A stretch of DNA of 64,000 nt from Curtobacterium oceanosedimentum (GCF_020297365.1 NZ_JAIXIG010000007.1:990-64989); one strand, 5' to 3'. Numbered from the stretch's first letter, positions 17,398 through 26,511 are shown. Notes: a model not told the origin generated them from the sequence alone. Translations and numbers: made by a program.

Positions 17398-17447
17398 ACC
17401 ACGACGACGCACGCGACGAGGCGGACGCGAGCCGCGCCTCCCGTCCG
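17338..17447. repeat. Split family B palindrome spanning the HAD/trmI junction
   Basis: The left arm CCGGGAGGCGCGGTGCCGG (17338-17356) lies in the last codons of the HAD gene. The matching right arm CCGCGCCTCCCGTCCG (17432-17447) lies in the first codons of trmI, with the ATGA start/stop overlap between them. Both protein segments are low-complexity tails. Confidence 0.6.
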
Positions 17448-18569
17448 ACCGCCGACCCGACCGCAGCGCTCCCGCACACCGCGGGCGGCGCACCGCACAC
17501 GCCGCCCCGCGGCCCGTTCCGGGCCGGCGACCGCGTGCAGCTGACCGGTCCGAAGGGCAAGCTCACGACGCTGTCGCTCGAGACCGCCGGCGAGTACCAC
17601 ACGCACCGCGGGGTGCTCCGGCACGACGACGTCATCGGCCAGCCCGACGGTTCCGTCATCCGGGCGAGCACGGGCGACGAGTACCTGGCGCTCCGACCGC
17701 TCCTGAACGACTACGTCATGTCGATGCCGCGCGGCGCGGCCATCGTCTACCCGAAGGACGCCGCACAGATCGTGGCCTTCGCGGACGTCTTCCCGGGGGC
17801 CCGCGTGGTCGAGGCGGGCGTCGGCTCGGGCGCGCTGTCGCTCTTCCTGCTCCGCGCGATCGGCCCGACCGGTCAGCTGCAGTCGTTCGAGCGCCGCGAG
17901 GAGTTCGCGGCCATCGCGAAGGGCAACGTCGGCACGTTCCTCGGGGCCGTCCCGGACAACTGGTCCGTCACCGTCGGCGACCTCGTGGAGGCCCTGCCCG
18001 AGGCGACCGAGCCGCAGAGCGTCGACCGCGTGGTGCTCGACATGCTCGCGCCGTGGGAGTGCGTGGACGCCGCAGCCGACGCCCTCGTGCCCGGCGGACT
18101 CATCGTCTGCTACGTCGCGACCGTCACCCAGCTGTCCCGCACGGCCGAGGCGCTGCGCGACACCGGCCGGTTCACCGACCCGATGCCGAGCGAGACCCTG
18201 GTGCGCACCTGGCACGTCGAGGGCCTGGCCGTCCGCCCGGACCACCGCATGGTCGGGCACACCGGCTTCCTGATCACCGCGAGGCGCCTGGCCGACGGCA
18301 CGGTGCTGCCGAACCTGAAGCGCCGCGCGGGCAAGGTCGAGTTCTCGGACGAGGACATCGAGGCCTGGACCCCCGGTGCCGTCGGCGAGCGGGCCACGAG
18401 CGACAAGAAGCTCCGCAAGGTCGCCCGGCAGTCGGCGGCGCAGGCGCGCAAGGTCGCGGCGGCCGAGGCGGCGTCGGCATCGGACGCTGCTGCGGCCGCG
18501 TCCGGGGCTGCTCCGGCGGCGCCCGACGCCGCTCCGGCCGCGTCCGGGGCCGACGAGGACGACCGGTAG
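17394..18569 (+). CDS. trmI: tRNA (adenine-N1)-methyltransferase
   Basis: 391-aa SAM-dependent enzyme methylating A58 in the T loop of tRNAs. The fold is recognisable: N-terminal small beta domain (PFRAGDRVQLTGPKGKL, HRGVLRHDDVIGQPDGSV), the TrmI signature YPKDAAQIVAFADVFPGA near 120, SAM-binding VVEAGVGSGALSLFLLRAIG near 140, and DRVVLDMLAPWE near 210. An Ala-rich coil of about 60 residues forms the C-terminus. The first ~40 residues are a poorly conserved extension that includes part of a palindromic repeat. It overlaps the HAD gene by 4 bp. TrmI normally lies next to the ARC/Mpa-dop-pup genes in mycobacteria. Confidence 0.92.
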   Translation: MNHDDARDEADASRASRPTADPTAALPHTAGGAPHTPPRGPFRAGDRVQLTGPKGKLTTLSLETAGEYHTHRGVLRHDDVIGQPDGSVIRASTGDEYLALRPLLNDYVMSMPRGAAIVYPKDAAQIVAFADVFPGARVVEAGVGSGALSLFLLRAIGPTGQLQSFERREEFAAIAKGNVGTFLGAVPDNWSVTVGDLVEALPEATEPQSVDRVVLDMLAPWECVDAAADALVPGGLIVCYVATVTQLSRTAEALRDTGRFTDPMPSETLVRTWHVEGLAVRPDHRMVGHTGFLITARRLADGTVLPNLKRRAGKVEFSDEDIEAWTPGAVGERATSDKKLRKVARQSAAQARKVAAAEAASASDAAAAASGAAPAAPDAAPAASGADEDDR

Positions 18570-18611
18570 GCTGACGGCGTGCCCGTCCTGCATCGAACGG
18601 AAAGAGGGTCC

Positions 18612-19538
18612 GTGCGCACCATCCCCGCACTCCTGGTCACCATCGGTCTCGCCGCGTCGCTCACCGCCTGCGCGTCGAACGGTGCCGGTACCACGCCCTC
18701 GAGCTGTGCCGCCCCCGGTGCCGCGTCCGAAGCGGTGACCGCCACCGGCAAGTTCGGCTCGGAGCCGAAGGTCACCGTGCCGAAGGGACTGACGACGAAG
18801 GGCACCCAGGTGTCCGTGCTGCAGCAGGGCAGCGGGCGCACGATCGACGACGGCACGCCCGTGCTGGTGGAGTACACCCTGGTGGACGGCACCACCGGAC
18901 AGGTCGCCCAGACGAGCGGCTACTCCGGCCAGACCGCCCCGATCACGGCCGGCGCGAGCAACTACGGAGCGCTCGGCGACTCGCTGCAGTGCGCGCGTGT
19001 CGGCGACCGCCTCGCGGTGGCCCTGCCGAAGAGCGCCCTGAGCAGCACGCCCGACGGCGCCGCCGCCGGCAGCGGTTCGTCCGACGAGACCGAGGACGCG
19101 GTCATCGCCGTCATCGACGTCAAGCGCGCGTTCGACGCCCGTGCCACCGGCACGCCGCAGCTCGCCGGCGACCGGATGCCGGCCGTCGTGCTCGCGCCCT
19201 CCGGGGCCCCCGGCATCACGATCCCGTCGTGGACGGCGCCGAAGGGCAACGAGACCCACCTGCTCCGCAAGGGCGACGGTCGGAAGCTCACCGCGGAGGA
19301 CACCGCGGTCATCAAGTACACCGCGGTCACGTGGAGTGCCGACCCGACGGTGGCCGGCTCGAGCTGGACCGACGGCTCGGGCGCGCAGACGATCCCGCTC
19401 GCCGAGGGCCAGGTCGACGAGGGCGTCCGGAAGGCCGTCGTCGGCCACCGCGTCGGCGACCAGGTCCTCGCCGTCGTGAACCAGCAGGGCACCGCGTACG
19501 CGTACGTCATCGACGTGCTCGGAGCCATGTCGAACTGA
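18612..19538 (+). CDS. FKBP-type peptidyl-prolyl isomerase-like lipoprotein
   Basis: 308-aa exported lipoprotein. The signal peptide LLVTIGLAASLTACASNG ends in lipobox LTAC, giving a lipid-anchored protein on the outer face of the membrane. Two FKBP-like repeats follow: one around DGTPVLVEYTLVDG to ARVGDRLAVALP and a second around DTAVIKYTAVTW to VVGHRVGDQVLAVV. It likely assists folding of secreted proteins. A GTG at 18579 directly after TAGGCT (18567-18572) is also possible, but the GTG at 18612 has GGAAAGAGG in front and gives a proper signal peptide, so the 33 nt between would be a short leader. Confidence 0.85.
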   Translation: MRTIPALLVTIGLAASLTACASNGAGTTPSSCAAPGAASEAVTATGKFGSEPKVTVPKGLTTKGTQVSVLQQGSGRTIDDGTPVLVEYTLVDGTTGQVAQTSGYSGQTAPITAGASNYGALGDSLQCARVGDRLAVALPKSALSSTPDGAAAGSGSSDETEDAVIAVIDVKRAFDARATGTPQLAGDRMPAVVLAPSGAPGITIPSWTAPKGNETHLLRKGDGRKLTAEDTAVIKYTAVTWSADPTVAGSSWTDGSGAQTIPLAEGQVDEGVRKAVVGHRVGDQVLAVVNQQGTAYAYVIDVLGAMSN

Positions 19539-19609
19539 CCCCGGTCGACCCTCCACGGACCGCGGCGCGGGTGCACTCCGGTGCACCCGCGCTGCCGTAG
19601 GATCGGCTC

Positions 19610-20644
19610 GTGCCAGCGACCCGAGTGCCCCGTGTGCCCGCCGAGGAGCGGCTGTTCAGCCTCGTGCTCGCGCTGCTCTCGACGGAGTCGGGGCTGACCA
19701 AGGGCGAGATCCTGGCGAACGTGCAGGGCTACCGCCAGCGGTTCACGCCGGGCGGCGACAACGCCTCGCTCGAGCGCCAGTTCGAGCGTGACAAGGACGA
19801 CGTCCGCGAGCTCGGGATCCCGCTCGAGACCATCGAGACCCCCGGTGCCGCCGGCAACAACCAGACGTTGCGGTACCGGATCCCGAAGGGCGAGTACGAC
19901 CTGCCCGTCGACGTCCGCTTCACCCCGGACGAGTCGGCACTGCTGTCCCTGGCCGCGATGGCCTGGCGCGAGGGTGCCCTGTCCGCCGACTCCCGACGGG
20001 GGCTCCTCAAGGTGCGCTCCGCCGGTGCCGAGGACGACGACGGCGCGCTGCAGCTCGGCGTCGACGCCTACGCGCCGCGGCTCCGTGCCCGTGACGCGTC
20101 CTTCGAGCCGCTCCGGTCGGCGCTGGACCGCGGTGCCGCGGTGCGCTTCGACTACATCACCCCGGGGCAGCACGAGGCCCGGCGACGTTCGGTCGCGCCG
20201 CTCGCCCTCGTGCAGCACGGCGGCCGGTGGATGCTCGCCGCCCACGAGTTCGCCACCGACTCCGACAAGAACTACCTGCTGTCCCGGATCGTCGGGCCGG
20301 TGACCCAGTACGAGGTTGGCCAGCACACGGCTCCCGTGGGGGCGGGGGAGCGCACGCTCGCCGGCCTCGAGCACGTCTGGGCCGCACGCACCGCGCGCAT
20401 CGCCGTGACCCCCGGGTCCGATGCCGAGCGCCGGCTCACCCGCCGTCGCGACACCGAGACCGACGCGGACGGCGCCCTCGTGCTCCACCACGTCGACCCG
20501 CAGATCCTGGCCGAGGAACTCGCCGCCTTCGGACCGGAGGTCCGGGTGCTCGAGCCAGACGACCTGCGCGTCCGCGTCGAGGAGCGGCTGCGCGCCCTCG
20601 TGCGCGACCACAGCGATGCCGGAGAGGACACCGACCGTGGCTGA
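19610..20644 (+). CDS. pafB: WYL-domain transcriptional regulator PafB
   Basis: 344-aa DNA-binding regulator. The N-terminal winged helix (EERLFSLVLALLSTESGLTKGEIL) is followed by a WYL domain (about residues 140-260) and a C-terminal WCX extension. In mycobacteria PafB acts with PafC as a DNA-damage-responsive transcription activator independent of LexA. GTG lies 6 nt after TAGGAT (19598-19603), a leaderless start. It overlaps pafC by 8 bp. Named for proteasome accessory factor because it adjoins pafA elsewhere; pafA is not in this window. Confidence 0.9.
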   Translation: MPATRVPRVPAEERLFSLVLALLSTESGLTKGEILANVQGYRQRFTPGGDNASLERQFERDKDDVRELGIPLETIETPGAAGNNQTLRYRIPKGEYDLPVDVRFTPDESALLSLAAMAWREGALSADSRRGLLKVRSAGAEDDDGALQLGVDAYAPRLRARDASFEPLRSALDRGAAVRFDYITPGQHEARRRSVAPLALVQHGGRWMLAAHEFATDSDKNYLLSRIVGPVTQYEVGQHTAPVGAGERTLAGLEHVWAARTARIAVTPGSDAERRLTRRRDTETDADGALVLHHVDPQILAEELAAFGPEVRVLEPDDLRVRVEERLRALVRDHSDAGEDTDRG

Positions 20645-21608
20645 GGCCCAACCCCTGCAGGCGCAGGACAAGCTCGCGTTCCTGCTCGCCCTGGTGCCCT
20701 ACCTGATCGACCGTGAACGCGTCTCGGTGGCCGAGGCCGCTCGGCACTTCGGTGTGCCCGAGGCCCGCATCCGACGCGCCGTCGAGCTCATCGCCGTGTC
20801 GGGCGTCCCGGGCGAGACGATGCAGTACCAGCACGGTGACCTGTTCGACATCGCCTGGGACGACTTCGACCAGAACGACATGATCGTGCTCACCAACCTG
20901 GTGGCGATCGACGACTCGCCTCGGCTGTCCGCTCGCGAGGCGTCGGCGCTCATCGCCGGGCTGCAGTACCTGTCCGCCCTGCCCGAGGCCGCCGACCGTG
21001 ACGCCATCCGCGCGCTCATGGCGAAGCTGTCGCGCGGGGCCGGGGGAGCGGCGTCGACCGTCGCCGTCGGGCAGGACCTGCACGACGTCGCGCTGGCCAC
21101 CATCCGCCGGGCGATGTCCGACGGTCGTGGGCTGACGTTCGAGTACGCCGGACCGCGCACGCAGGGCGGTACCCGCCGGGTGGACCCGTTGCGCGTCGAG
21201 TCGATCGACACCGACTGGTACCTCCGAGCCTGGGACCTCGACCGCCAGGCGCTCCGGACCTTCCGGCTCGACCGGATGTCCGAGGTGTGCGTGGACGAGC
21301 GTCCCGCCGAGAAGACGATCGACCAGGTCGTCATCCCGGACACCCTCTTCCAGCAGGCCGCCGACGACGTCATCGTCACGGTCGAGCTCGACTCGACGTC
21401 GCTGCCGCTGGTCGCCGACTTCCTCGCCGACACCGCCGACGCGCCGGACGCCGACGGGCGGGTGCGCATCCGGCTCGCCGCGTCGCACGGGTTCGACGGG
21501 GTGGTGCGGCTCGTCGCAGGGCTGCCGGGGCGGGCGGTGGTCCTCGACCCGCCGGCCGCGCGGGCGGCGGTGCGGGACTTCGCCGCAGGTGCCCTCGCCG
21601 CGGGCTGA
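20637..21608 (+). CDS. pafC: WYL-domain transcriptional regulator PafC
   Basis: 323-aa partner of PafB with the same architecture: helix-turn-helix (ERVSVAEAARHFGVPEARIRRAVEL), a WYL domain with LTFEYAGPRTQGGTRRVDPLRV near 165, and a C-terminal WCX region (VVIPDTLFQQAADDVIVTVEL). The GTG start lies inside the last codons of pafB, so the two subunits are coupled in translation, as expected for the PafBC complex. The PafBC regulon in mycobacteria is the main mitomycin and quinolone response. Confidence 0.9.
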   Translation: MAEAQPLQAQDKLAFLLALVPYLIDRERVSVAEAARHFGVPEARIRRAVELIAVSGVPGETMQYQHGDLFDIAWDDFDQNDMIVLTNLVAIDDSPRLSAREASALIAGLQYLSALPEAADRDAIRALMAKLSRGAGGAASTVAVGQDLHDVALATIRRAMSDGRGLTFEYAGPRTQGGTRRVDPLRVESIDTDWYLRAWDLDRQALRTFRLDRMSEVCVDERPAEKTIDQVVIPDTLFQQAADDVIVTVELDSTSLPLVADFLADTADAPDADGRVRIRLAASHGFDGVVRLVAGLPGRAVVLDPPAARAAVRDFAAGALAAG

Positions 21609-21650
21609 CCCGCGGCGGACTGTCGGTGCGGACCCCGTAAGATCGACGAC

Positions 21651-22472
21651 ATGGCTTCGACGACCGCGCGCGGGCGAGCGAAGCGGCAGGGGCGCCAGAA
21701 GACCGACGCCGAAGGCCGCATGTCGCTCGGGCAGCACCTCATCGAGCTGCGCAACCGCCTGTTCCGCGCAGTCATCGCGATCGTCGTCGGTGCGATCGGC
21801 GGGTGGTTCCTGACCCCGTTCGTGCTCGACGCGCTCCGTGCGCCGGTGACGCAGCTCGCCGAGGTCGGTGGCCACACCGCCGAGCTGAACTTCCCGATGA
21901 TCACCGGGGCGTTCGACCTCAAGCTCCAGATCGCGATCACGATCGGCATCGTGCTCGCCAGCCCGGTCTGGCTCTACCAGATCTGGGCGTTCATCGTCCC
22001 CGCGCTGGTCCGGCGCGAGAAGCAGTACGTGTGGGGCTTCCTCGGCACCGCGATCCCGCTGTTCTTCGGCGGCTGCTACTTCGGGTGGTTCATCCTGCCG
22101 CACGTGGTCGGCATCCTCGGCAGCTTCGTCTCGAGCGAGGACACCTCGATCGTCGACGCGAAGGCGTACTACGACTTCGTCATCAAGCTCATCGTGGCGG
22201 TCGGCATCGCGTTCGTCCTGCCGGTCTTCCTCGTCCTGCTCAACTTCGTCGGGGTGCTGACGGCCGCTTCGATCATCAAGAGCTGGCGCGTCGCGATCCT
22301 CTGCATCCTGGTCTTCTGCGCCATCGTCACGCCGAGCTCGGACATCATCTCGATGTTCCTGCTCGCGGTCCCGATGCTGGTGCTCTACCTCGCCGCGTGC
22401 CTCGTGACGTGGATCCACGACCGCCGGGTCGCCAAGCGCCAGGCCAAGCTCGACGAGGAGTACGGCCTGTGA
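21651..22472 (+). CDS. tatC: Sec-independent protein translocase TatC
   Basis: 273-aa polytopic membrane protein and receptor subunit of the twin-arginine export pathway. The N-terminal signature SLGQHLIELRNRLFRAV at residues ~25-40 and six hydrophobic segments are visible, with the conserved FFGGCYFGWFILP region near 140. ATG lies 7 nt after TAAGAT (21638-21643), suggesting a leaderless mRNA separate from pafBC. The usual partner gene tatA is not between pafC and tatC (only 42 bp), so it must be elsewhere. It overlaps helY by 4 bp (GTGA). Confidence 0.94.
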   Translation: MASTTARGRAKRQGRQKTDAEGRMSLGQHLIELRNRLFRAVIAIVVGAIGGWFLTPFVLDALRAPVTQLAEVGGHTAELNFPMITGAFDLKLQIAITIGIVLASPVWLYQIWAFIVPALVRREKQYVWGFLGTAIPLFFGGCYFGWFILPHVVGILGSFVSSEDTSIVDAKAYYDFVIKLIVAVGIAFVLPVFLVLLNFVGVLTAASIIKSWRVAILCILVFCAIVTPSSDIISMFLLAVPMLVLYLAACLVTWIHDRRVAKRQAKLDEEYGL

Positions 22473-24907
22473 CGGGTGCCAGCGCGGCCGAGCGGTTCGC
22501 CGCGGCCAAGGTCCGCAACCGTTCGCGCAACCTCGAACTGTTCCGGTCCGACCTGCGCTTCGACCTCGACCCGTTCCAGTTCGCCGCCTGCGACGCGCTC
22601 GACCAGGGGCGCAGCGTGCTCGTCGCCGCCCCGACGGGTGCCGGCAAGACGATCGTCGCGGAGTTCGCGATCTGGCTCGCGATGCGCCAGCCGACCGCCA
22701 AGGTCTTCTACACGACGCCGATGAAGGCGTTGAGCAACCAGAAGTACGCCGAGCTCGTCGACGTGTACGGGGAGTCCGAGGTCGGGCTGCTGACGGGCGA
22801 CACGAACGTCAACCCCCGCGCACGCGTCGTCGTCATGACGACCGAGGTCCTGCGCAACATGATCTACGCGGACTCCGACCTGCTCGACGACCTCGCCTGG
22901 GTCGTGCTCGACGAGGTGCACTACCTGGCCGACCGGTTCCGCGGGGCCGTGTGGGAAGAGGTGATCCTGCACCTGCCGACCGAGGTGCGCCTGGTCTCGC
23001 TGAGCGCCACGGTGTCCAACGCCGAGGAGTTCGGCGACTGGCTGCAGACCGTCCGCGGCGACACCGACGTCATCGTGTCGGAGGACCGCCCGGTCCCGCT
23101 CGAGCAGCACGTGCTCGTCGGCTCGAAGATGGTCGACCTGTTCGACTCGAGCGGCGCCGCGGCGACGAACCGCGTGAACCCCGAGCTGCTCCGCATGGTC
23201 GGCGGCGGTGCACGCAGCGAACGGCACGGCGGCGGACACCGCGGCCGTCGCGGACGCGGGGGCTACCCGGAACGTCGTGGCCCGCGCACCGAGAAGGTGC
23301 ACCGCGAGCAGATCGCGCACATGCTCGACGAGCGGATGCTGCTGCCCGCGATCTTCTTCGTGTTCAGCCGGAACGGGTGCGACCAGGGCGTCCGCAACGT
23401 GCTGCGCTCCGGGCTCTCGCTCACGACCGTGCAGGAGCGCAACGAGATCCGCGAGACGGCGGAGTACCACTGCCGCACGCTGCTCGACGAGGACCTCGCC
23501 GTCCTCGGGTACTGGGAGTGGCTCGAAGGGCTCGAGCGTGGCGTCGCCGCGCACCACGCCGGTCTGCTGCCCGCGTTCAAGGAGGTCGTCGAGAACCTCT
23601 TCCAGCGCAAGCTGCTCAAGGTCGTGTTCGCGACCGAGACCCTGGCGCTCGGCGTCAACATGCCGGCGCGCACGGTGGTGCTCGAGAAGCTCGAGAAGTT
23701 CAACGGCGAAGCGCGCGTGCCGATCACGCCGGGGGAGTACACGCAGCTCACCGGTCGTGCCGGCCGTCGTGGCATCGACGTCGAGGGGCACTCGGTCATC
23801 CAGTGGACGGACGGCCTCGACCCGCAGGCCGTCGCGTCACTCGCGAGCCGCCGGACGTACCCGCTCAACTCGTCGTTCCGGCCGACGTACAACATGGCCG
23901 TCAACCTGATCGAACAGTTCGGTCGGCAGCGCACGCGCGAGGTCCTCGAGACCTCGTTCGCGCAGTTCCAGGCAGACCGGTCCGTCGTCGACCTCGCGCG
24001 GAAGGTCCGTTCCCAGCAGGAGTCGCTGGACGGCTACCGCCAGGCGATGGAGTGCCACCTCGGTGACTTCACCGAGTACTCCTCGCTCCGTCGCGAGCTG
24101 TCCGACCTCGAGCGCACCAACGTGCCCGGCGGCCGCGAGGCCTCGCACGGCGCACGGCAGGAACGCCAGGCGGCGATCACGGCGGTCCGTCGGCAGCTCC
24201 AGCGGCACCCCTGCCACGCCTGCCCGGACCGCGAGGCGCACGCGCGCTGGTCGGAACGCTGGTGGAAGCTCAAGCGCGCCAACGACAAGCTGGTCCAGCA
24301 GATCCGGTCCCGTACGGGCGCCGTGGCGACGACGTTCGACCGGGTGACCGAGGTGCTCCTCGAGCTCGGGTACCTCGTCGACGCGGGCAACGGCGAGGCA
24401 ACGGTCGCCGCGGGCGGGCGACGCCTGCAGCGCATCTACGGCGACCGCGACCTGCTCGTCGCCGAGTGCCTCGAGGCGGGGGTCTGGAAGGACCTCACCC
24501 CGGCGCAGCTCGCCGCGATGGCTGCCACGATCGTCTACCAGCCCCGACGCGAAGACGCCCCCGGCACCGAGCACGCGCTGCCCCGCGGCGCCTTCCGCCC
24601 CGCCCTCGACGAGACCCTGACCATCTGGTCGCGACTCGACGACGTCGAACGCGCCGCGCGCCTGGCCGGCTCGCAGCCGCCCACCCCGGCGATGGCGGTC
24701 GGCATGTTCCGCTGGGCCTCGGGCTCGGCCCTCGACGACGTCCTGCGCACGCTCGACCTGCCGGCCGGTGACTTCGTGCGCTGGTCGAAGCAGGTCATCG
24801 ACCTGCTCGACCAGATCCGGAACGCCGGTGACGACGACCTCGCCCAGACCGCGCGGCGCGCGACGGACGCGGTGCGCCGCGGCATCGTCGCCTACGCGAC
24901 GGTCTGA
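22469..24907 (+). CDS. helY: Ski2-like DEAD/DEAH-box RNA helicase HelY
   Basis: 812-aa helicase of the Ski2/Mtr4 type, probably acting in RNA processing or decay. Motif I is APTGAGKTIVAEFAI near residue 55, motif Ia region TTPMKALSNQKY, DEVH box VVLDEVHYLADRF near 150, SAT motif SLSATVSN near 180, and motifs V/VI in FATETLALGVNMPARTVV and QLTGRAGRRGIDVEGH near 430. An Arg/Gly/His-rich insert (about 250-275) interrupts the helicase core. The C-terminal part has a CHACPDREAH metal-like motif and a helical DSHCT-type domain. Placement after tatC matches mycobacterial order. Confidence 0.92.
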   Translation: MTGASAAERFAAAKVRNRSRNLELFRSDLRFDLDPFQFAACDALDQGRSVLVAAPTGAGKTIVAEFAIWLAMRQPTAKVFYTTPMKALSNQKYAELVDVYGESEVGLLTGDTNVNPRARVVVMTTEVLRNMIYADSDLLDDLAWVVLDEVHYLADRFRGAVWEEVILHLPTEVRLVSLSATVSNAEEFGDWLQTVRGDTDVIVSEDRPVPLEQHVLVGSKMVDLFDSSGAAATNRVNPELLRMVGGGARSERHGGGHRGRRGRGGYPERRGPRTEKVHREQIAHMLDERMLLPAIFFVFSRNGCDQGVRNVLRSGLSLTTVQERNEIRETAEYHCRTLLDEDLAVLGYWEWLEGLERGVAAHHAGLLPAFKEVVENLFQRKLLKVVFATETLALGVNMPARTVVLEKLEKFNGEARVPITPGEYTQLTGRAGRRGIDVEGHSVIQWTDGLDPQAVASLASRRTYPLNSSFRPTYNMAVNLIEQFGRQRTREVLETSFAQFQADRSVVDLARKVRSQQESLDGYRQAMECHLGDFTEYSSLRRELSDLERTNVPGGREASHGARQERQAAITAVRRQLQRHPCHACPDREAHARWSERWWKLKRANDKLVQQIRSRTGAVATTFDRVTEVLLELGYLVDAGNGEATVAAGGRRLQRIYGDRDLLVAECLEAGVWKDLTPAQLAAMAATIVYQPRREDAPGTEHALPRGAFRPALDETLTIWSRLDDVERAARLAGSQPPTPAMAVGMFRWASGSALDDVLRTLDLPAGDFVRWSKQVIDLLDQIRNAGDDDLAQTARRATDAVRRGIVAYATV

Positions 24908-24918
24908 CGGGAGGCACG

Positions 24919-26511
24919 GTGCGGATCCCCGAGACCGGTGTGCCCGGGCAGGCCACGCGCGTCGGCCGCGGTGCGGTCGCGACGGGGCCGTTCGCGGCCC
25001 TGCCGCTGGGCACCGCCCTGCCGCTCGCCGTCATCGGGGGGCTGCTGTTCGCGCTCGCGTTCCCGTCGCCCGGTTGGTGGTTCCTCGCCTACCCGGCGCT
25101 GGCGTGCCTGCTGCTCGCCGCGATGGGGCAGCGCGCCCGCCGCGCGGCCTGGCTGGGGTACATCGCCGGCGCCGCGTTCTGGATCCCGGCGATCTCCTGG
25201 GCCGGACGCTACCTGGGACCCGTCCCGTGGTTCGCGCTCGCGTTGCTGGAAGCCGCGTTCTTCGCGCTCGGCAGCGTGGCGATCGCCCTGGCGTACCGCT
25301 GGGTCGCCCGGGTGGTGCGGTCCACCGCCGGACGGGTGTGGGGCCTCCCGGCCGTCGTCGCCGCACTGTGGACCGGACGCGAGTGGTTCTCGGGCAGCTG
25401 GCCGTACGGCGGCTTCGCGTGGGGCCGGGTGGGCCTGTCGCAGTCGCAGGGACCCTTCACGCACCTGGCGGCCTACGTCGGCGTGCTCGGCCTGTCGTTC
25501 ATCGTCGTCTACTGCGTCGCCGTGGTCGTGTCGCTCGCCCTGGTGACCCCGCGCACCCCGGGTGCGACCGCCCGGGTCCCGGCACGCATCGCGACCGCGG
25601 GGCTGCTCGTCACGGCCGTGCTGGCGGTCCCGGCGTGGCCGACGGCGACCGACGGCACCATCCGCATCGAGTCGGTGCAGGGCAACGGTCCGGCCGGGTA
25701 CTTCGACCGTGCCCAGCCCGGCGACGTGCTGGCCGCGCAGGTCGCGGCGACGGACGTCGACGCGACGGGGGTCGACCTGGTGGTCTGGCCCGAGGCCGGA
25801 GCGGAGTACGACCCGCGACAGCAGCCCGCAATCGCCTCTGCGCTCGACGCGGTCGTCGGGTCGACCGGTGCACCGATCGTCGCGGGAGCGATCACGCAGA
25901 CACCGTCGGGCGTGCTGCACAACACGTCGTTCGTCTGGACCGAGGACGGCTGGCAGTCGTCGTACGACAAGAAGCGACCGGTGCCGTTCGGCGAGTACGT
26001 GCCGGACCGCTGGTTCTACTCGAAGCTGGCGCCGTCGTTGATCGGGCTGCTGCAGCGCGACTACACGCCGGGGACGAAGCCGAACGTGCTCTCCGTGGCG
26101 GGCATCCGCGCCGGGATCTCGATCTGCTTCGACATCGTCGACGACGGGCTCACCGCCGACATGGCGCGTGGGGGAGCGCAGGTGATCCTCGCGCAGACGA
26201 ACAACGCCGACTTCTCGGGCACCGACGAGAACCTGCAGCAGCTGGAGATCGCGCGGATGCGGGCGATCGAGACCGGGCGTTCGCTCGTCAACATCTCGAC
26301 CGTCGGTGCGTCGCAGGTCATCGACCCGGCCGGACGCACGATCGACCGCGTGCCCGAGTACACCGCCACCTCGATGGTGACCGACGTGCCACTCGGCACC
26401 TCCACGACGCCGGCGACCCTCGCGTCCGGGGCGATCACCCTGCTCGTCTCGCTGGGCGGCCTGCTCGTGCTGCTCGCCTGCGCACCATGGGGTCGCCGCA
26501 CCCGACGCTGA
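24919..26511 (+). CDS. lnt: Apolipoprotein N-acyltransferase
   Basis: 530-aa integral membrane enzyme adding the third acyl chain to the N-terminal Cys of lipoproteins. About seven hydrophobic segments cover residues 30-235, followed by an extracytoplasmic nitrilase-like domain with the catalytic triad: Glu in VWPEAGAEYD near 290, Lys in SYDKKRPVPFGEYVPD near 353, and Cys in GISICFDIVDDG near 398. A final hydrophobic helix closes the protein. GTG start; GGGAGG (24910-24915) at the proper distance serves as ribosome binding site and is itself a family B palindrome arm. In mycobacteria the homologous Ppm1 gene also adjoins rbpA. Confidence 0.92.
   Translation: MRIPETGVPGQATRVGRGAVATGPFAALPLGTALPLAVIGGLLFALAFPSPGWWFLAYPALACLLLAAMGQRARRAAWLGYIAGAAFWIPAISWAGRYLGPVPWFALALLEAAFFALGSVAIALAYRWVARVVRSTAGRVWGLPAVVAALWTGREWFSGSWPYGGFAWGRVGLSQSQGPFTHLAAYVGVLGLSFIVVYCVAVVVSLALVTPRTPGATARVPARIATAGLLVTAVLAVPAWPTATDGTIRIESVQGNGPAGYFDRAQPGDVLAAQVAATDVDATGVDLVVWPEAGAEYDPRQQPAIASALDAVVGSTGAPIVAGAITQTPSGVLHNTSFVWTEDGWQSSYDKKRPVPFGEYVPDRWFYSKLAPSLIGLLQRDYTPGTKPNVLSVAGIRAGISICFDIVDDGLTADMARGGAQVILAQTNNADFSGTDENLQQLEIARMRAIETGRSLVNISTVGASQVIDPAGRTIDRVPEYTATSMVTDVPLGTSTTPATLASGAITLLVSLGGLLVLLACAPWGRRTRR

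Noticed and set aside
17100-19586. A very long minus-strand open frame (about 828 codons)
   Set aside because: It is antisense to HAD, trmI and the FKBP gene, shows no protein motif and has the Arg/Gly/Val-rich composition expected from GC-rich shadow frames.
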